From the NCBI GenBank assembly GCA_947487835.1, contig CANKXX010000008.1, positions 62,001 through 126,000 of the forward strand: a stretch of 64,000 nt of DNA, read 5' to 3'. Under the pieces are notes generated by a model, which saw only the letters and a program-made list of their open reading frames with translations, was not told the DNA's origin and ran no database searches. Positions 20,622 through 30,332 of this stretch are shown piece by piece (position 1 is the stretch's first letter; each line of letters begins with the position of its first letter). This DNA comes from an uncultured Microbacteriaceae bacterium. Lineage in GTDB: Bacteria; Actinomycetota; Actinomycetes; Actinomycetales; Microbacteriaceae. The position numbers were made by a program, and so were the translations under genes.

Positions 20622-21742
20622 GCGCGCTCACCCCGACGAGGCGCGCGGTGATCGACCTCGACGCGTTCCGGAGCAACGTGCGGACCCTCGCGGCCGCGGC
20701 GTCCCCGGCCGAGACGATGATCGCGGTGAAGGCCGACGCGTACGGGCACGGCATGGTGCCCATGGCGCGCGCCGCGCTGCAGGGTGGCGCCACCTCGCTG
20801 GCGGTGCTCGACATCCCGGCCGCGCTCACACTGCGCGACGCGGGCATCGAGGCGCCCCTCTTCGCCTGGCTGCACGGCCCCGACAGCGACTTCGCTGCGG
20901 CCGTCGCCGCGCGCGTCGACCTCGGCGTCTCCGCGCTCTGGCAGCTCGAGGCCATCCTCGCGGCGCGCGGGGGACTGCGGCCGCGGGTCCACCTCAAGGT
21001 CGACACCGGCCTCAGCCGCAACGGCGCGAGCGCGAAGGACTGGCCCGGGCTCGTGCGGCGTGCGGTCGAGGCGGATGCCGCGGGCGAGCTGCACCTGCAC
21101 GCCGCGTGGTCCCACCTCGCCGACGCCTCTGCCGAGGACGACGAGGCCGCCCTCGGCAAATTCCTCGCGGCCGTGACGGTGGCCGAGGGCGAGGGCGCGC
21201 GCTTCCCGCTGCTGCACCTCGCCGCCAGCTCGGCCGGGCTGCGGATGCCCGCCGCGCGCTTCGGCATGGTGCGCTTCGGCATCGCCGCGTACGGCATCTC
21301 GCCGTTCGACGACGCCACGGGCGCCGACCTCGGGCTCGTGCCCGCCATGACGGTCGAGAGCGAGGTGGCGTCGGTCAAGCGGGTGCCCGCCGGGCACGGC
21401 GTCTCCTACGGGCTCAGCTACCGCACGGAGGGTGAGAGCACTCTCGCGCTCGTGCCCCTCGGCTACGCGGACGGCGTGCCCCGCGTCGCCGGTCCCCGCG
21501 CCTCCCTGCTGCTGAACGGACGCCGCTTCCCGATCGCGGGCCGGGTCGCCATGGACCAGGTCGTGCTCGACGTGGGCGACCACCCGGTGTCCGTCGGCGA
21601 CCGCGTCGTGATGTTCGGCCCCGGAGCCGAGGGCGAGCCGACCGCCGAGGAGTGGGCCGACTGGGCGAAGACGATCGGCGACGAGATCATCGCCCGCGTG
21701 GGTCACCGCGTGGAGCGCGTGTACCGGAACGAGCTGCCGTGA
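20618..21742 (+). CDS. Alanine racemase (tandem copy 2)
   Basis: GTG at 20618 overlaps the copy 1 stop; [42 protein letters not shown]. Confidence 0.9.
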   Translation: MSALTPTRRAVIDLDAFRSNVRTLAAAASPAETMIAVKADAYGHGMVPMARAALQGGATSLAVLDIPAALTLRDAGIEAPLFAWLHGPDSDFAAAVAARVDLGVSALWQLEAILAARGGLRPRVHLKVDTGLSRNGASAKDWPGLVRRAVEADAAGELHLHAAWSHLADASAEDDEAALGKFLAAVTVAEGEGARFPLLHLAASSAGLRMPAARFGMVRFGIAAYGISPFDDATGADLGLVPAMTVESEVASVKRVPAGHGVSYGLSYRTEGESTLALVPLGYADGVPRVAGPRASLLLNGRRFPIAGRVAMDQVVLDVGDHPVSVGDRVVMFGPGAEGEPTAEEWADWAKTIGDEIIARVGHRVERVYRNELP

Positions 21743-22287
21743 CCCCGCAGGGCGACCTCCGGCTCGACGTCGCCACCCCGGACGACATGGAGGACCTGGG
21801 ACGCCGGCTCGCCGCGGTGCTGCGCCCCGGCGACCTCATCCTGCTGACCGGGCGGCTCGGCGCGGGCAAGACGACGCTCACCCGCGGCATCGGCGAGGGA
21901 CTCGGCGTGCGCGGACCGGTGACCAGCCCGACCTTCGTGCTCGCCCGCACGCATCCGAGCACCGCGGGCGGTCCTCCGCTCGTGCACGTGGACGCGTACC
22001 GGCTCGGCAGCGCCGTCGAGCTGGACGACCTGGACATCGACTTCGCGCGATCGGTCGTGGTGATGGAGTGGGGTGCCGGGCTCGTCGAGGGCCTCGCCGA
22101 CTCCTGGCTCGACATCCGGATCGAGCGGCCCGAGGGCGCCCCCGTACCCGTGGAGATCCCGATGAGCGAGGAGGCGGACGACCTCGTCGAGCCCCGCGTC
22201 GTGCGCATCGCCGCCGTGGGGGAGCGCTGGGCCGGGGTCGCGGCGGCGCTCGGTGCGAACCCGGAATCACGGCCGACCGCGCCCTGA
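21739..22287 (+). CDS. tsaE: tRNA threonylcarbamoyladenosine biosynthesis ATPase TsaE
   Basis: [38 protein letters not shown]. Confidence 0.92.
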   Translation: MTPQGDLRLDVATPDDMEDLGRRLAAVLRPGDLILLTGRLGAGKTTLTRGIGEGLGVRGPVTSPTFVLARTHPSTAGGPPLVHVDAYRLGSAVELDDLDIDFARSVVVMEWGAGLVEGLADSWLDIRIERPEGAPVPVEIPMSEEADDLVEPRVVRIAAVGERWAGVAAALGANPESRPTAP

Positions 22288-22377
22288 CCGCCCTCCGCGC
22301 TGCGGCCGACGACATCGCCGTCCAGGCCGGACTCGCCCTGGAGCGGACCACGCGGAGCCGGGCCGTAAACTTGTCCG

Positions 22378-23025
22378 GTGCTCCTCGCCATCGACACCTC
22401 CGCCGGCACGAGTGTCGCTGTCGTCGACGGTGCGACGGGCATCGCCGTCGAGCGCAGCGTCGACGACACCATGCGGCACGCCGAGGTGATCGGCGCGCTG
22501 GTGCGGGACTGCCTCGAGCAGGCGGGCGTCCGCCCCGCCGATCTGGACGGCGTTGTCGCGGGCATGGGACCCGGTCCCTTCACCGGGCTCCGGGTCGGCA
22601 TCGCCGCCGCCCGCGTCTTCGCCCTGGCCCGCGGCATCCCGCTGCTGCCGGTGGTCAGCTCCGCCGCCGTCGCGTTCGAGCACTACGCGGCCGTGGCGCC
22701 CAACGCCGCGGGGAACGGTGCCGGGCGCCTGCTCGTCGTCACGGACGCGCGCCGCCGCGAGCTGTACTGGTCCCTGTTCGATGCCCCCGGGGAGTCGGGG
22801 ATCCCGACCCTCGTCGACGGGCCCGGCCTCGCGACCCCGGCGGACGTGCCGCACGCCGGGGAGGGGACGCAGCGCATCGACGCGGCGCGGGTGTCCGGCG
22901 TCGCCCTCGGGCGGCTCGCGGAGCGGATGCGCGCCGCGGGGGCCGACTTCCCCGCCGACCACGCGCTCTACCTGCGCTCGCCGGACGTCACCCCGGCCGC
23001 GGGCCCCAAGCGGGTGACCGCGTGA
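22378..23025 (+). CDS. tsaB: tRNA threonylcarbamoyladenosine biosynthesis protein TsaB
   Basis: [18 protein letters not shown]...[23 protein letters not shown]. Confidence 0.93.
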   Translation: MLLAIDTSAGTSVAVVDGATGIAVERSVDDTMRHAEVIGALVRDCLEQAGVRPADLDGVVAGMGPGPFTGLRVGIAAARVFALARGIPLLPVVSSAAVAFEHYAAVAPNAAGNGAGRLLVVTDARRRELYWSLFDAPGESGIPTLVDGPGLATPADVPHAGEGTQRIDAARVSGVALGRLAERMRAAGADFPADHALYLRSPDVTPAAGPKRVTA

Positions 23026-24599
23026 GCCCGCGGTTCCGCCGCGCGACCGGCGCGGACCTCGACTCGATCATGGCGATCGAGCGGACCACCTTCACCACGG
23101 ACGCCTGGTCCGCGGCGACCATGGCGGGCGAGCTCGACAGCCCGCACACCTACTACCTCGTGGTCGAGGACGACTCCCGTCCGGATGCCGTCGTCGCCTA
23201 CGCCGGCCTGTTCGCGCCGCGGGGCGCGGCGGAGGCGGACATCCAGACGATCGCCGTCGTCGAGTCGGCCCGCGGCACGGGCCTCGGCCGCGCGCTGATG
23301 CGCGACCTCATCGCCGAGGCGGCCCGGCGTGGGGCGACCGAGCTCTTCCTCGAGGTGCGCGCCGACAACCCCGCAGCCCAGGGCCTGTACCGCTCGCTGG
23401 ACTTCGAGCAGATCGCCACGCGGCCGCGCTACTACCAGCCCGACGGCGTCGACGCCTTCGTGATGCGCCGGGCACTCCCGCCGGAGGCGGAGTCCGGGCC
23501 GGACACCGGCACCGCCGCCGACACCGCAGACGCCGCGCCGCGCGATCCGCTCGTGCTCGGCATCGAGACCTCGTGCGACGAGACCGGGGTCGGCATCGTG
23601 CGCGGCACCGCGCTGCTGGCGAACGTCATCTCGTCGTCGATGGACGAGCACGCCCGGTACGGCGGGGTCGTGCCCGAGGTCGCTGCCCGGGCCCACCTCG
23701 AGGCCATCGAACCGACCATCCGCGCCGCCCTCGCCGAGGCGGACGTCAGCCTCGCGGACATCGACGCCGTCGCCGTCACGAGCGGTCCGGGCCTTGCGGG
23801 CGCGCTGATGGTCGGCGTCGGGGCCGCGAAGGCGCTCGCCCTGGCCCTCGACCGGCCGCTGTACGCCGTCAACCACCTCGTCGGCCACGTCGGCGCCGAC
23901 CTGCTGCGCGCCGACGGCACCGAGGGCGCGGAGCTCGAGCTGCCGACGATCGCGCTCCTGGTCTCCGGCGGGCACACGTCCCTGCTGCTCGTGCGCGACC
24001 TCGTGTCGGACGTCGAGCTCCTGGGCGAGACCATCGACGACGCCGCCGGTGAGGCGTTCGACAAGGTGGCGCGGGTGCTCGGCCTGCCCTACCCGGGTGG
24101 CCCCGAGATCGACCGGGCGGCCGCGGAGGGCGACCCGCGCGCGATCCGTTTCCCGCGGGGCCTCACCCAGCCGAAGGACATGGCCAAGCACCGCTACAAC
24201 TTCTCCTTCTCCGGCGTGAAGACGGCCGTGGCGCGCTGGGTCGAGGCCCGGCAGGATGCGGGCGAGCCCGTGCCGGTGGCGGACGTCGCCGCGAGCTTCC
24301 GCGAGTCCGTCGTCGACGTGCTCACGGCCAAGGCCGTCGCCGCCTGCATCGACCACGGCATCCCCCGCCTGCTGCTGGGCGGCGGCGTCGTGGCGAACGC
24401 CCGGCTGCGGCAGCTCGCCGAGGACCGGTGCCGCTCCGCGGGCATCGCCCTGCGGGTGCCGGCGCTGTCGCTCTGCACGGACAACGGCGCGATGATCGCG
24501 GCGCTCGGCGCCCAGCTGATCCGGGCCGGTCACGCGCCGTCCGGACTCGACTTCGGCGCCGACTCCACCCTGCCCGTCACGGACATCCAGGTCGCCTGA
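23022..24599 (+). CDS. tsaD: RimI (GNAT)-TsaD fusion protein
   Basis: One uninterrupted 526-codon frame: N-half [45 protein letters not shown] (RimI); C-half [17 protein letters not shown]...[16 protein letters not shown] (TsaD). Confidence 0.93.
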   Translation: MSPRFRRATGADLDSIMAIERTTFTTDAWSAATMAGELDSPHTYYLVVEDDSRPDAVVAYAGLFAPRGAAEADIQTIAVVESARGTGLGRALMRDLIAEAARRGATELFLEVRADNPAAQGLYRSLDFEQIATRPRYYQPDGVDAFVMRRALPPEAESGPDTGTAADTADAAPRDPLVLGIETSCDETGVGIVRGTALLANVISSSMDEHARYGGVVPEVAARAHLEAIEPTIRAALAEADVSLADIDAVAVTSGPGLAGALMVGVGAAKALALALDRPLYAVNHLVGHVGADLLRADGTEGAELELPTIALLVSGGHTSLLLVRDLVSDVELLGETIDDAAGEAFDKVARVLGLPYPGGPEIDRAAAEGDPRAIRFPRGLTQPKDMAKHRYNFSFSGVKTAVARWVEARQDAGEPVPVADVAASFRESVVDVLTAKAVAACIDHGIPRLLLGGGVVANARLRQLAEDRCRSAGIALRVPALSLCTDNGAMIAALGAQLIRAGHAPSGLDFGADSTLPVTDIQVA

Positions 24600-24702
24600 C
24601 CGCTCGCCCGATCTCCCCGCTCGGTGGCGGGCACGGTCGCGCGCCTGTACCTGCCCGGTCGCCGTGCGGACGATCGCCGGCCCGGCGGGGCATCGTGGCC
24701 GA

Positions 24703-24732
24703 TTGACACCCCTTTCCGGCCGGTGACACTAT
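24703..24732 (+). promoter_or_regulatory. Candidate sigma70 promoter upstream of DUF4190 gene
   Basis: TTGACA (24703-24708), 18 bp spacer, CACTAT (24727-24732). Confidence 0.5.
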
Positions 24733-24759
24733 GGCAGCGCAACCACAGGAGGCACGTCC

Positions 24760-25281
24760 ATGAGTCACCCCTACACCCCGCAGGACCCGCAGCAGCCGGG
24801 CCAGCCGCCGCATCAGCAGTCGCAGCCCACGGATCCGCAGCAGGACCCGTACGCGCAGCCGACGTACACGCAGCCGCAGTCGTCGCACGACTCGTACCCC
24901 CAGAATTCATATGGTCAGGACCCGTACTCCCAGAGCCCGTACTCGCAGCCGGGGTCGCAGTCGCAGGCCCCGTACTCCTCGTCGTCCTCCGACGCGCCGC
25001 AGCAGTACTCCTACGGGCAGCAGACGGCCCCCACGAACGTGCTCGCCATCGTCGCCCTCGTCAGCGCGTTCTTCATCCCGGTCGCCGGCATCGTCTGCGG
25101 CCACCTCGCCCTCGGCCAGATCAAGCGCACGGGCGAGAACGGCCGGGGTCTCGCGCTCGCCGGCCTCATCATCGGCTACGTGCTCACGGCCCTCATCGTG
25201 CTGATGATCGTGCTGGCCGTCGTTCTCCCCCTCTTCATCCTGGGCACGGTCGGCACCGTCAACGGCATCCAGGTCGACTGA
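24760..25281 (+). CDS. DUF4190-like membrane protein with Pro/Gln/Ser/Tyr-rich N-terminus
   Basis: PTNVLAIVALVSAFFIPVAGIVCGHLALGQIKRTGENGRGLALAGLIIGY. Confidence 0.75.
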   Translation: MSHPYTPQDPQQPGQPPHQQSQPTDPQQDPYAQPTYTQPQSSHDSYPQNSYGQDPYSQSPYSQPGSQSQAPYSSSSSDAPQQYSYGQQTAPTNVLAIVALVSAFFIPVAGIVCGHLALGQIKRTGENGRGLALAGLIIGYVLTALIVLMIVLAVVLPLFILGTVGTVNGIQVD

Positions 25282-25389
25282 TCGGGGGCGCGCCCGCCGC
25301 ATCGCACCGACCCGATCCCGCCGCGCGGGGTCGGGTCGCTGCCGTGAGGGCCTCGCGGCGGTAGCCTCACCGTGAGGAAAGGAACACTC

Positions 25390-25821
25390 ATGACCGACCC
25401 CAACAACCCCAGCGGGCCGTCGCACGACCAGCCCCACATCCCGCCGGCCCCGCCCGCGCCCTCCTACTCCGCCGCGCCGGGGGCACCCGGGCAGTCGCCC
25501 TACACGACGCCCTACGGCTCCGGCCCCGCCGGCGTCCCGGACAAGAAGCCCCTGAGCATCACGTCCATGGCGCTCGGCATCGCGAGCACCGCCCTCAGCT
25601 TCCTCCTCGTCCTGTGGTTCCTCGCGATTCCGCTCGGCATCGCCGCCATCGTGCTCGCGGTGCTCGGCAAGCGGAAGGAGCGCAACGCGAAGGGCTTCTG
25701 GCTGACGGGTCTGATCACCGGCATCGTCGGCGTCGCGCTGTCGCTGCTGATCGTGATCCTCGGCGCCATCGCGATCGCCGCGTTCCAGAACAACCCGGAC
25801 TTCAGCACCGTCAATCCGTAA
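25390..25821 (+). CDS. DUF4190-like membrane protein
   Basis: KPLSITSMALGIASTALSFLLVLWFLAIPLGIAAIVLAVLGKRKERNAKGFWLTGLITG. Confidence 0.65.
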   Translation: MTDPNNPSGPSHDQPHIPPAPPAPSYSAAPGAPGQSPYTTPYGSGPAGVPDKKPLSITSMALGIASTALSFLLVLWFLAIPLGIAAIVLAVLGKRKERNAKGFWLTGLITGIVGVALSLLIVILGAIAIAAFQNNPDFSTVNP

Positions 25822-25908
25822 CGGCTCGGCAGTCGCCGCGAGCGGGTGGTCACCTCCGGGTGGTCACCCGCTCGTCGCATCTCGGGCGGGTTCGAGGGAC
25901 AGCCCGGA

Positions 25909-27111
25909 TCACGTCCGGGCGGGCTCGAGGCGGTCGGCGAGGATCGCGGTGTGCCGCCCGGCGACCCGGGTGGCGATGAGCGTCGCGCTCGCGGTGCCCT
26001 TGAGGGCGAGCCGCTTGCGCAGGGTCGCCGGGTCGAGGTCGATGCCGCGCTTCTTGATCTCGAGCGTCCCGATGCCGCGGTCGCGGAGCAGGCGCCGCAG
26101 CTTGGACTCGTCGAAGGGGAGCGTCTCCCGCACCCGGAACCCGCGGAGGAAGGGCGAGCGCACCGGCTGGTCCGAGGTGAGCCACGCGATGCCCTCGCTG
26201 ACCATGCCGGCGCCGGTCGCGCGGGCGAGGTCGCCGATGAGGCGCGAGCGGATGACCGCGCCGTCGGGTTCGTACACGTACTCGCCGAGCGGCCGGACGT
26301 CCGCGTCCTCGCTGTCGGCCTCGGCGACGAGTTCCGCGGCGGCGCCGCCCGCGAGCACGAGCGCGGCACGGCGCACCCCGGGTCGCGCGACGGCCCCGAA
26401 CCACAGCCCCATCTCGACGAGCTGACCGTCGACGGAGATCCACTGCGCCTCCGCCTCGGCGGGGATCAGGTCGCGGTCGAGGCCAGGCCCCAGCTTCACC
26501 CCGGTGGGGCGCTCGCGGGCGCGCTCGAACGCGAAGTCGAGGGACGGGCTGTAGGCGTTCGGGTCCATGAGCCGCGCCGTCTGCCCGTGGCCGCTCGTCC
26601 GCCGCGCGGGGTCGAGGTAGAGCCCGTCGACACGGGAGAGATCGACGTCCTCCGCGCGGCCGTGCTCCACGGTCGCGTCGGGGAAGGGCGCAAGGTTGTA
26701 GCTCGCGAGCACGGCGGTCACCTCGTCCGCATCCACCGCGAGCACGTCGAGGTCGAGCGCGGCCAGCGCCATGGCGTCGCCGCCGAGGCCGCAGCCCAGG
26801 TCACCGACCCGGCGCACGCCCGCGTCCCGGAACCGCCTGGCGTGCAGCGCGGCGACCGGGAGCCGGGTGGCCTGCTCCAGCCCCGCCTCGGTGAACAGCA
26901 TCCGCGCGGCGAACTCGCCGAACTTGGGCACGGCCCGCGCGCGCAGCCGCGCCTGCGTGAGTACGGTGGCGACGAGGCCGGGGGAGTGCCCGAGCCCGCG
27001 CAGCCTCGTCACGGTGGAGAGGGCGTCCTTCCCGTCCCCGTAGGCGGGGAGGGAGTCGAGCAGCCGGAGCCCGTCCGGAGAGAGCAGCTCGACGAGATCA
27101 CCCGTGTCCAT
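25909..27111 (-). CDS. Class I SAM-dependent methyltransferase (THUMP-like C-terminus)
   Basis: VGDLGCGLGGDAMALAALDLDVLAVDAD, DGLYLDPARRT. Confidence 0.75.
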   Translation of the reverse strand: MDTGDLVELLSPDGLRLLDSLPAYGDGKDALSTVTRLRGLGHSPGLVATVLTQARLRARAVPKFGEFAARMLFTEAGLEQATRLPVAALHARRFRDAGVRRVGDLGCGLGGDAMALAALDLDVLAVDADEVTAVLASYNLAPFPDATVEHGRAEDVDLSRVDGLYLDPARRTSGHGQTARLMDPNAYSPSLDFAFERARERPTGVKLGPGLDRDLIPAEAEAQWISVDGQLVEMGLWFGAVARPGVRRAALVLAGGAAAELVAEADSEDADVRPLGEYVYEPDGAVIRSRLIGDLARATGAGMVSEGIAWLTSDQPVRSPFLRGFRVRETLPFDESKLRRLLRDRGIGTLEIKKRGIDLDPATLRKRLALKGTASATLIATRVAGRHTAILADRLEPART

Positions 27112-27137
27112 GAGGTCACGGTAGCAAGCCCCCACCG

Positions 27138-27164
27138 CTGGCACTCGCGTTGCACGAGTGCAAG
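27138..27164 (+). promoter_or_regulatory. CIRCE (HrcA operator) element 1
   Basis: CTGGCACTC-GCGTTGCAC-GAGTGCAAG, 27 bp with 9 bp spacer. Confidence 0.8.
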
Positions 27165-27183
27165 CACACCCCCTACACTCGTG

Positions 27184-27210
27184 TTAGCACTCTCCATACG
27201 AGTCTGCTAA
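27184..27210 (+). promoter_or_regulatory. CIRCE-like element 2
   Basis: TTAGCACTC-TCCATACGA-GTCTGCTAA, same 27 bp geometry, right arm 7/9 to consensus. Confidence 0.65.
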
Positions 27211-27246
27211 CCCAAGATTTCCGTCGTAAGAAAGAAGAGGTCAAAC

Positions 27247-27543
27247 GTGTCGGTCTCCATCAAGCCGCTCGAGGATCGCATCGTCATCAAGCAGGTCGAG
27301 GCAGAGCAGACCACCGCGTCTGGGCTGGTCATCCCTGACACCGCCAAGGAGAAGCCCCAGGAGGGCGAGGTCGTGGCAGTCGGACCCGGCCGCATCGACG
27401 ACAACGGCAACCGCGTCCCGCTCGACATCTCCGTGGGCGACAAGGTGATCTACTCGAAGTACGGCGGCACCGAGGTGAAGTACGGCGGCGAGGATCTGCT
27501 CGTGCTCTCCGCTCGCGACGTGCTCGCGGTCGTGGTGCGCTAA
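27247..27543 (+). CDS. groES: Co-chaperonin GroES
   Basis: [46 protein letters not shown]. Confidence 0.97.
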   Translation: MSVSIKPLEDRIVIKQVEAEQTTASGLVIPDTAKEKPQEGEVVAVGPGRIDDNGNRVPLDISVGDKVIYSKYGGTEVKYGGEDLLVLSARDVLAVVVR

Positions 27544-27560
27544 CTCCCGCGCTTCTCGAG

Positions 27561-27588
27561 GAACCCGGTCGATCCGTCGGCCGGGTTC
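27561..27588 (+). terminator. Terminator-like hairpin after groES
   Basis: GAACCCGG (27561-27568) / CCGGGTTC (27581-27588), followed by TTCGTCGTTTGC. Confidence 0.6.
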
Positions 27589-27698
27589 TTCGTCGTTTGC
27601 GGCTGCTTTTCCTCCCCCGGCGCGCCGCCGCCGCATTCTGGCGGTCGGCGGGTCGTCGTCGGCAGGATGTCGTCGATGCCCGCGGCTAGCATCGTGAG

Positions 27699-28637
27699 GT
27701 GACCCAGAACCGCACCCGCACGGGCCTCCTGTACGCGGTCTCCGCCTACACGCTCTGGGGCATCCTGCCCGTCTACTTCCTGCTGATGGCGCCGGCGACG
27801 GCCTTCGAGGTCGTGGGCTGGCGCGTGCTGTTCTCGCTCGTCTTCTGTGCCCTGCTGATGACCGTCACACGGGCCTGGCGGGCGCTCGCTGCCGTGGTGC
27901 GGCAGCCGCGCGTGCTGCTGACCATGGGCCTCGCCGGGCACCTCGTGCTCGTCAACTGGACCGTCTACGTCTACGGCACGCTGACCGGCCACGTGATCGA
28001 GACGGCGCTCGGCTACTTCATCAACCCCATCGTGACGGTGCTGCTCGGGGTCGTCCTGCTGCGCGAGAGGCTGCGCCCGATGCAGTGGGCGGCCGTGGGC
28101 CTCAGCGCCGTCGCGGTGCTCGTGCTCACCATCGGCTACGGCGCCCTGCCCTGGATCGCTCTCGTGCTGGCGGCGAGCTTCGGCCTCTACGGGCTCATCA
28201 AGAAGCAGGTGGGGGACCGCGTCGACGCCCTCACCGGCCTCACCCTGGAGACCGCCTGGCTCGTGCCGGCCGCGGTGCTCATGCTCGTCTTCGTCTCCGG
28301 CACCGCGGGCATCACGTTCGGCACGGTGAGCCCGTTGCACACGATCGCCATCCTGAGCGCGGGCGTCGTGACGGCCGTGCCGCTCCTCCTGTTCGCCTCC
28401 GGTGCCCGGCGGCTGCCGCTCACCTACATGGGCCTCACGCAGTACCTCGCCCCGGTGCTGCAGTTCCTCTTCGGCGTGTTCGTGGTGCGCGAGGAGATGC
28501 CTCCGGAGCGCTGGGTCGGCTTCGGCCTGGTCTGGCTGGCGCTGCTGCTGCTCACGGTCGACATGTTCGTCTCGGCGCAGTCGCGGCGGCGGACGGCGGC
28601 GCTGCCGTCGCCGGCCGCTTCGGTCACGGCGAGGTAA
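27699..28637 (+). CDS. rarD: EamA/RarD family transporter
   Basis: GLLYAVSAYTLWGILPVYFLLMAPATAFEVVGWRVLFSLVFC. Confidence 0.88.
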   Translation: MTQNRTRTGLLYAVSAYTLWGILPVYFLLMAPATAFEVVGWRVLFSLVFCALLMTVTRAWRALAAVVRQPRVLLTMGLAGHLVLVNWTVYVYGTLTGHVIETALGYFINPIVTVLLGVVLLRERLRPMQWAAVGLSAVAVLVLTIGYGALPWIALVLAASFGLYGLIKKQVGDRVDALTGLTLETAWLVPAAVLMLVFVSGTAGITFGTVSPLHTIAILSAGVVTAVPLLLFASGARRLPLTYMGLTQYLAPVLQFLFGVFVVREEMPPERWVGFGLVWLALLLLTVDMFVSAQSRRRTAALPSPAASVTAR

Positions 28638-28649
28638 CGATCCGACCGC

Positions 28650-28665
28650 GTTACACGCGCGTAAC
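28650..28665. promoter_or_regulatory. GTTAC-N6-GTAAC palindrome upstream of substrate-binding protein gene
   Basis: GTTACACGCGCGTAAC; a further GTAAC at 28634-28638. Confidence 0.4.
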
Positions 28666-28760
28666 AACGTTGTATTGTGCCGGGTCCATTCGCTCTATAC
28701 GGTGAACCACCATGTGCGGGTACTCCCGCGCCTATCTCCATCCCTTACCAGAGGAGCACC

Positions 28761-30062
28761 GTGAGCGTATTCCCGAAGGCCTCGCTGCCGTCCCGCTCGA
28801 AATCATCCACCATCGCGAAGATCGCCGCCGCTTCGGCCGGACTGCTGCTGCTGGCGTCCTGTTCGAGCAGCCCGGCGGCCGACGACGGCGCCGAGCCCGA
28901 GGAGTCCTCGGCCCCCTCGTCGCCGACCCGCGAGGCGGACGGCGTCCTGACCGTCGGCACGATCCTGCCCCAGACCGGAAACCTCTCGTTCCTCGGCCCG
29001 CCCGAGTTCGCGGGTGTCGACCTCGCCGCCGCGGAGATCAGCGCCACCGACTACGAGTTCGAGGTCGAGGTCGTCGACCGCGACTCCGGTGACGCGGACA
29101 CGGACATCGCCACGCAGTCCGCCGGCGAGCTCATCGACCTGGGTGCTGACGTCGTCGTCGGTGCCGCGTCGTCCGGTGTGTCCTTCACCTTCGTCGACCA
29201 GCTGGTCGACGCCGGCGTCGTGCAGATCTCCCCGGCCAACACCTCGCCCGACTTCACGGACTATGACGACAACGGGTTCTACTTCCGTACCGCTCCGAGC
29301 GACGTGCTCCAGGGCCGCGTGCTCGGCAACCTGATGGTCGGTGACGGTGCGGAGAACGTCGGCATCATCTACATCAACGACCCGTACGGCATCGGTCTGC
29401 AGGAGAACGCCACCACGGCGATCGAGGACGCGGGCGGCACCGTCACCGCCGCGGTCCCCTACAACACGGGTGACACGCAGTTCGCGGCCATCGTGGACGA
29501 GGTGCTCGCGAGCGACCCCGACGCCGTCGCGGTCATCGCGTTCGCCGAGACCTCCTCGATCATTCCCGAGCTCGTCAACACCCAGGGCTTCCCGGGCAGC
29601 GGCGTCTACTTCGTGGACGGCAACCTGTCGAACACGTACGAGTTCCAGCCCGGAACGCTCGAGGGCGCGAAGGGAACCCTTCCCGGCAACTTCGCCACGG
29701 ACGAGTTCCGCGCTCGCCTGCTCGAGGTCGACCCGGCGCTCACCGACTTCAGCTACTCGGCTGAGTCGTACGACGCCGTGATCCTCTCCGCGCTCGCCGC
29801 GGCGGCGGGCGGGTCCGACGACCCGACCACCATCCGCGACAACCTCAAGGACGTCTCGGCCGAGGGCACGAAGTGCGAGACCTTCGCCGACTGCCTCGAG
29901 CTGGTGAACAACGGAGAGGACATCGACTACGACGGCCCCTCCGGTCCCATCACGTTCGATGACAACGGCGACCCGACCGAGGCCTACATCGGCATCTACC
30001 AGTACGCCGCGGACAACAAGTACGCGCCGCTGAACGCCGAGTTCGGCAGCCTCTCGGAGTAA
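28761..30062 (+). CDS. Branched-chain amino acid/amide ABC transporter substrate-binding lipoprotein
   Basis: Lipobox LLLLASC; TVGTILPQTGNLSFLGPPEFAGVDLAAAEI; VGAASSGVSFTFVDQLVDAGVVQISPANTSP. Confidence 0.85.
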   Translation: MSVFPKASLPSRSKSSTIAKIAAASAGLLLLASCSSSPAADDGAEPEESSAPSSPTREADGVLTVGTILPQTGNLSFLGPPEFAGVDLAAAEISATDYEFEVEVVDRDSGDADTDIATQSAGELIDLGADVVVGAASSGVSFTFVDQLVDAGVVQISPANTSPDFTDYDDNGFYFRTAPSDVLQGRVLGNLMVGDGAENVGIIYINDPYGIGLQENATTAIEDAGGTVTAAVPYNTGDTQFAAIVDEVLASDPDAVAVIAFAETSSIIPELVNTQGFPGSGVYFVDGNLSNTYEFQPGTLEGAKGTLPGNFATDEFRARLLEVDPALTDFSYSAESYDAVILSALAAAAGGSDDPTTIRDNLKDVSAEGTKCETFADCLELVNNGEDIDYDGPSGPITFDDNGDPTEAYIGIYQYAADNKYAPLNAEFGSLSE

Positions 30063-30083
30063 CCCCGAGATACCGCTCCACGG

Positions 30084-30113
30084 AAGGGGCCCGGCTTCGG
30101 CCGGGCCCCTTCT
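30084..30113 (+). terminator. Intrinsic terminator hairpin after the substrate-binding protein gene
   Basis: GAAGGGGCCCGGC-TTCG-GCCGGGCCCCTTC, 13 bp perfect stem with TTCG tetraloop. Confidence 0.85.
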
Positions 30114-30135
30114 GCGTGCCCGCGCGGTGCGGTCC

Positions 30136-30165
30136 CACACTGTCCCTGAGCCTGTCGAAGGGACG
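30136..30165 (+). repeat. Dispersed repeat copy; left arm of inverted pair flanking the DUF222/HNH gene
   Basis: CACACTGTCCCTGAGCCTGTCGAAGGGACG; 27/30 to the reverse complement of 31666-31695. Confidence 0.8.
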
Positions 30166-30332
30166 CACCGAACCCGCCCGGCGGAGTTCTCCACACCCTC
30201 CGCACCCCCCACTCCGGCGGGGAAGTGGATGTCGGTGGTGCCTGGTTCACTGTCGGCATGGAAACACCGACGTTCCCACCACAACCCGCCCCACCCAACT
30301 GAGAAACACCTCCGCTGGAGGCCTTCGCCGCG

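Noticed and set aside
22068-23021. N-terminal extension of the 843 aa ORF 22068-24599
   Set aside because: It reads through tsaE/tsaB in another frame with Arg-rich sequence. The real RimI start is GTG 23022 overlapping the tsaB stop.
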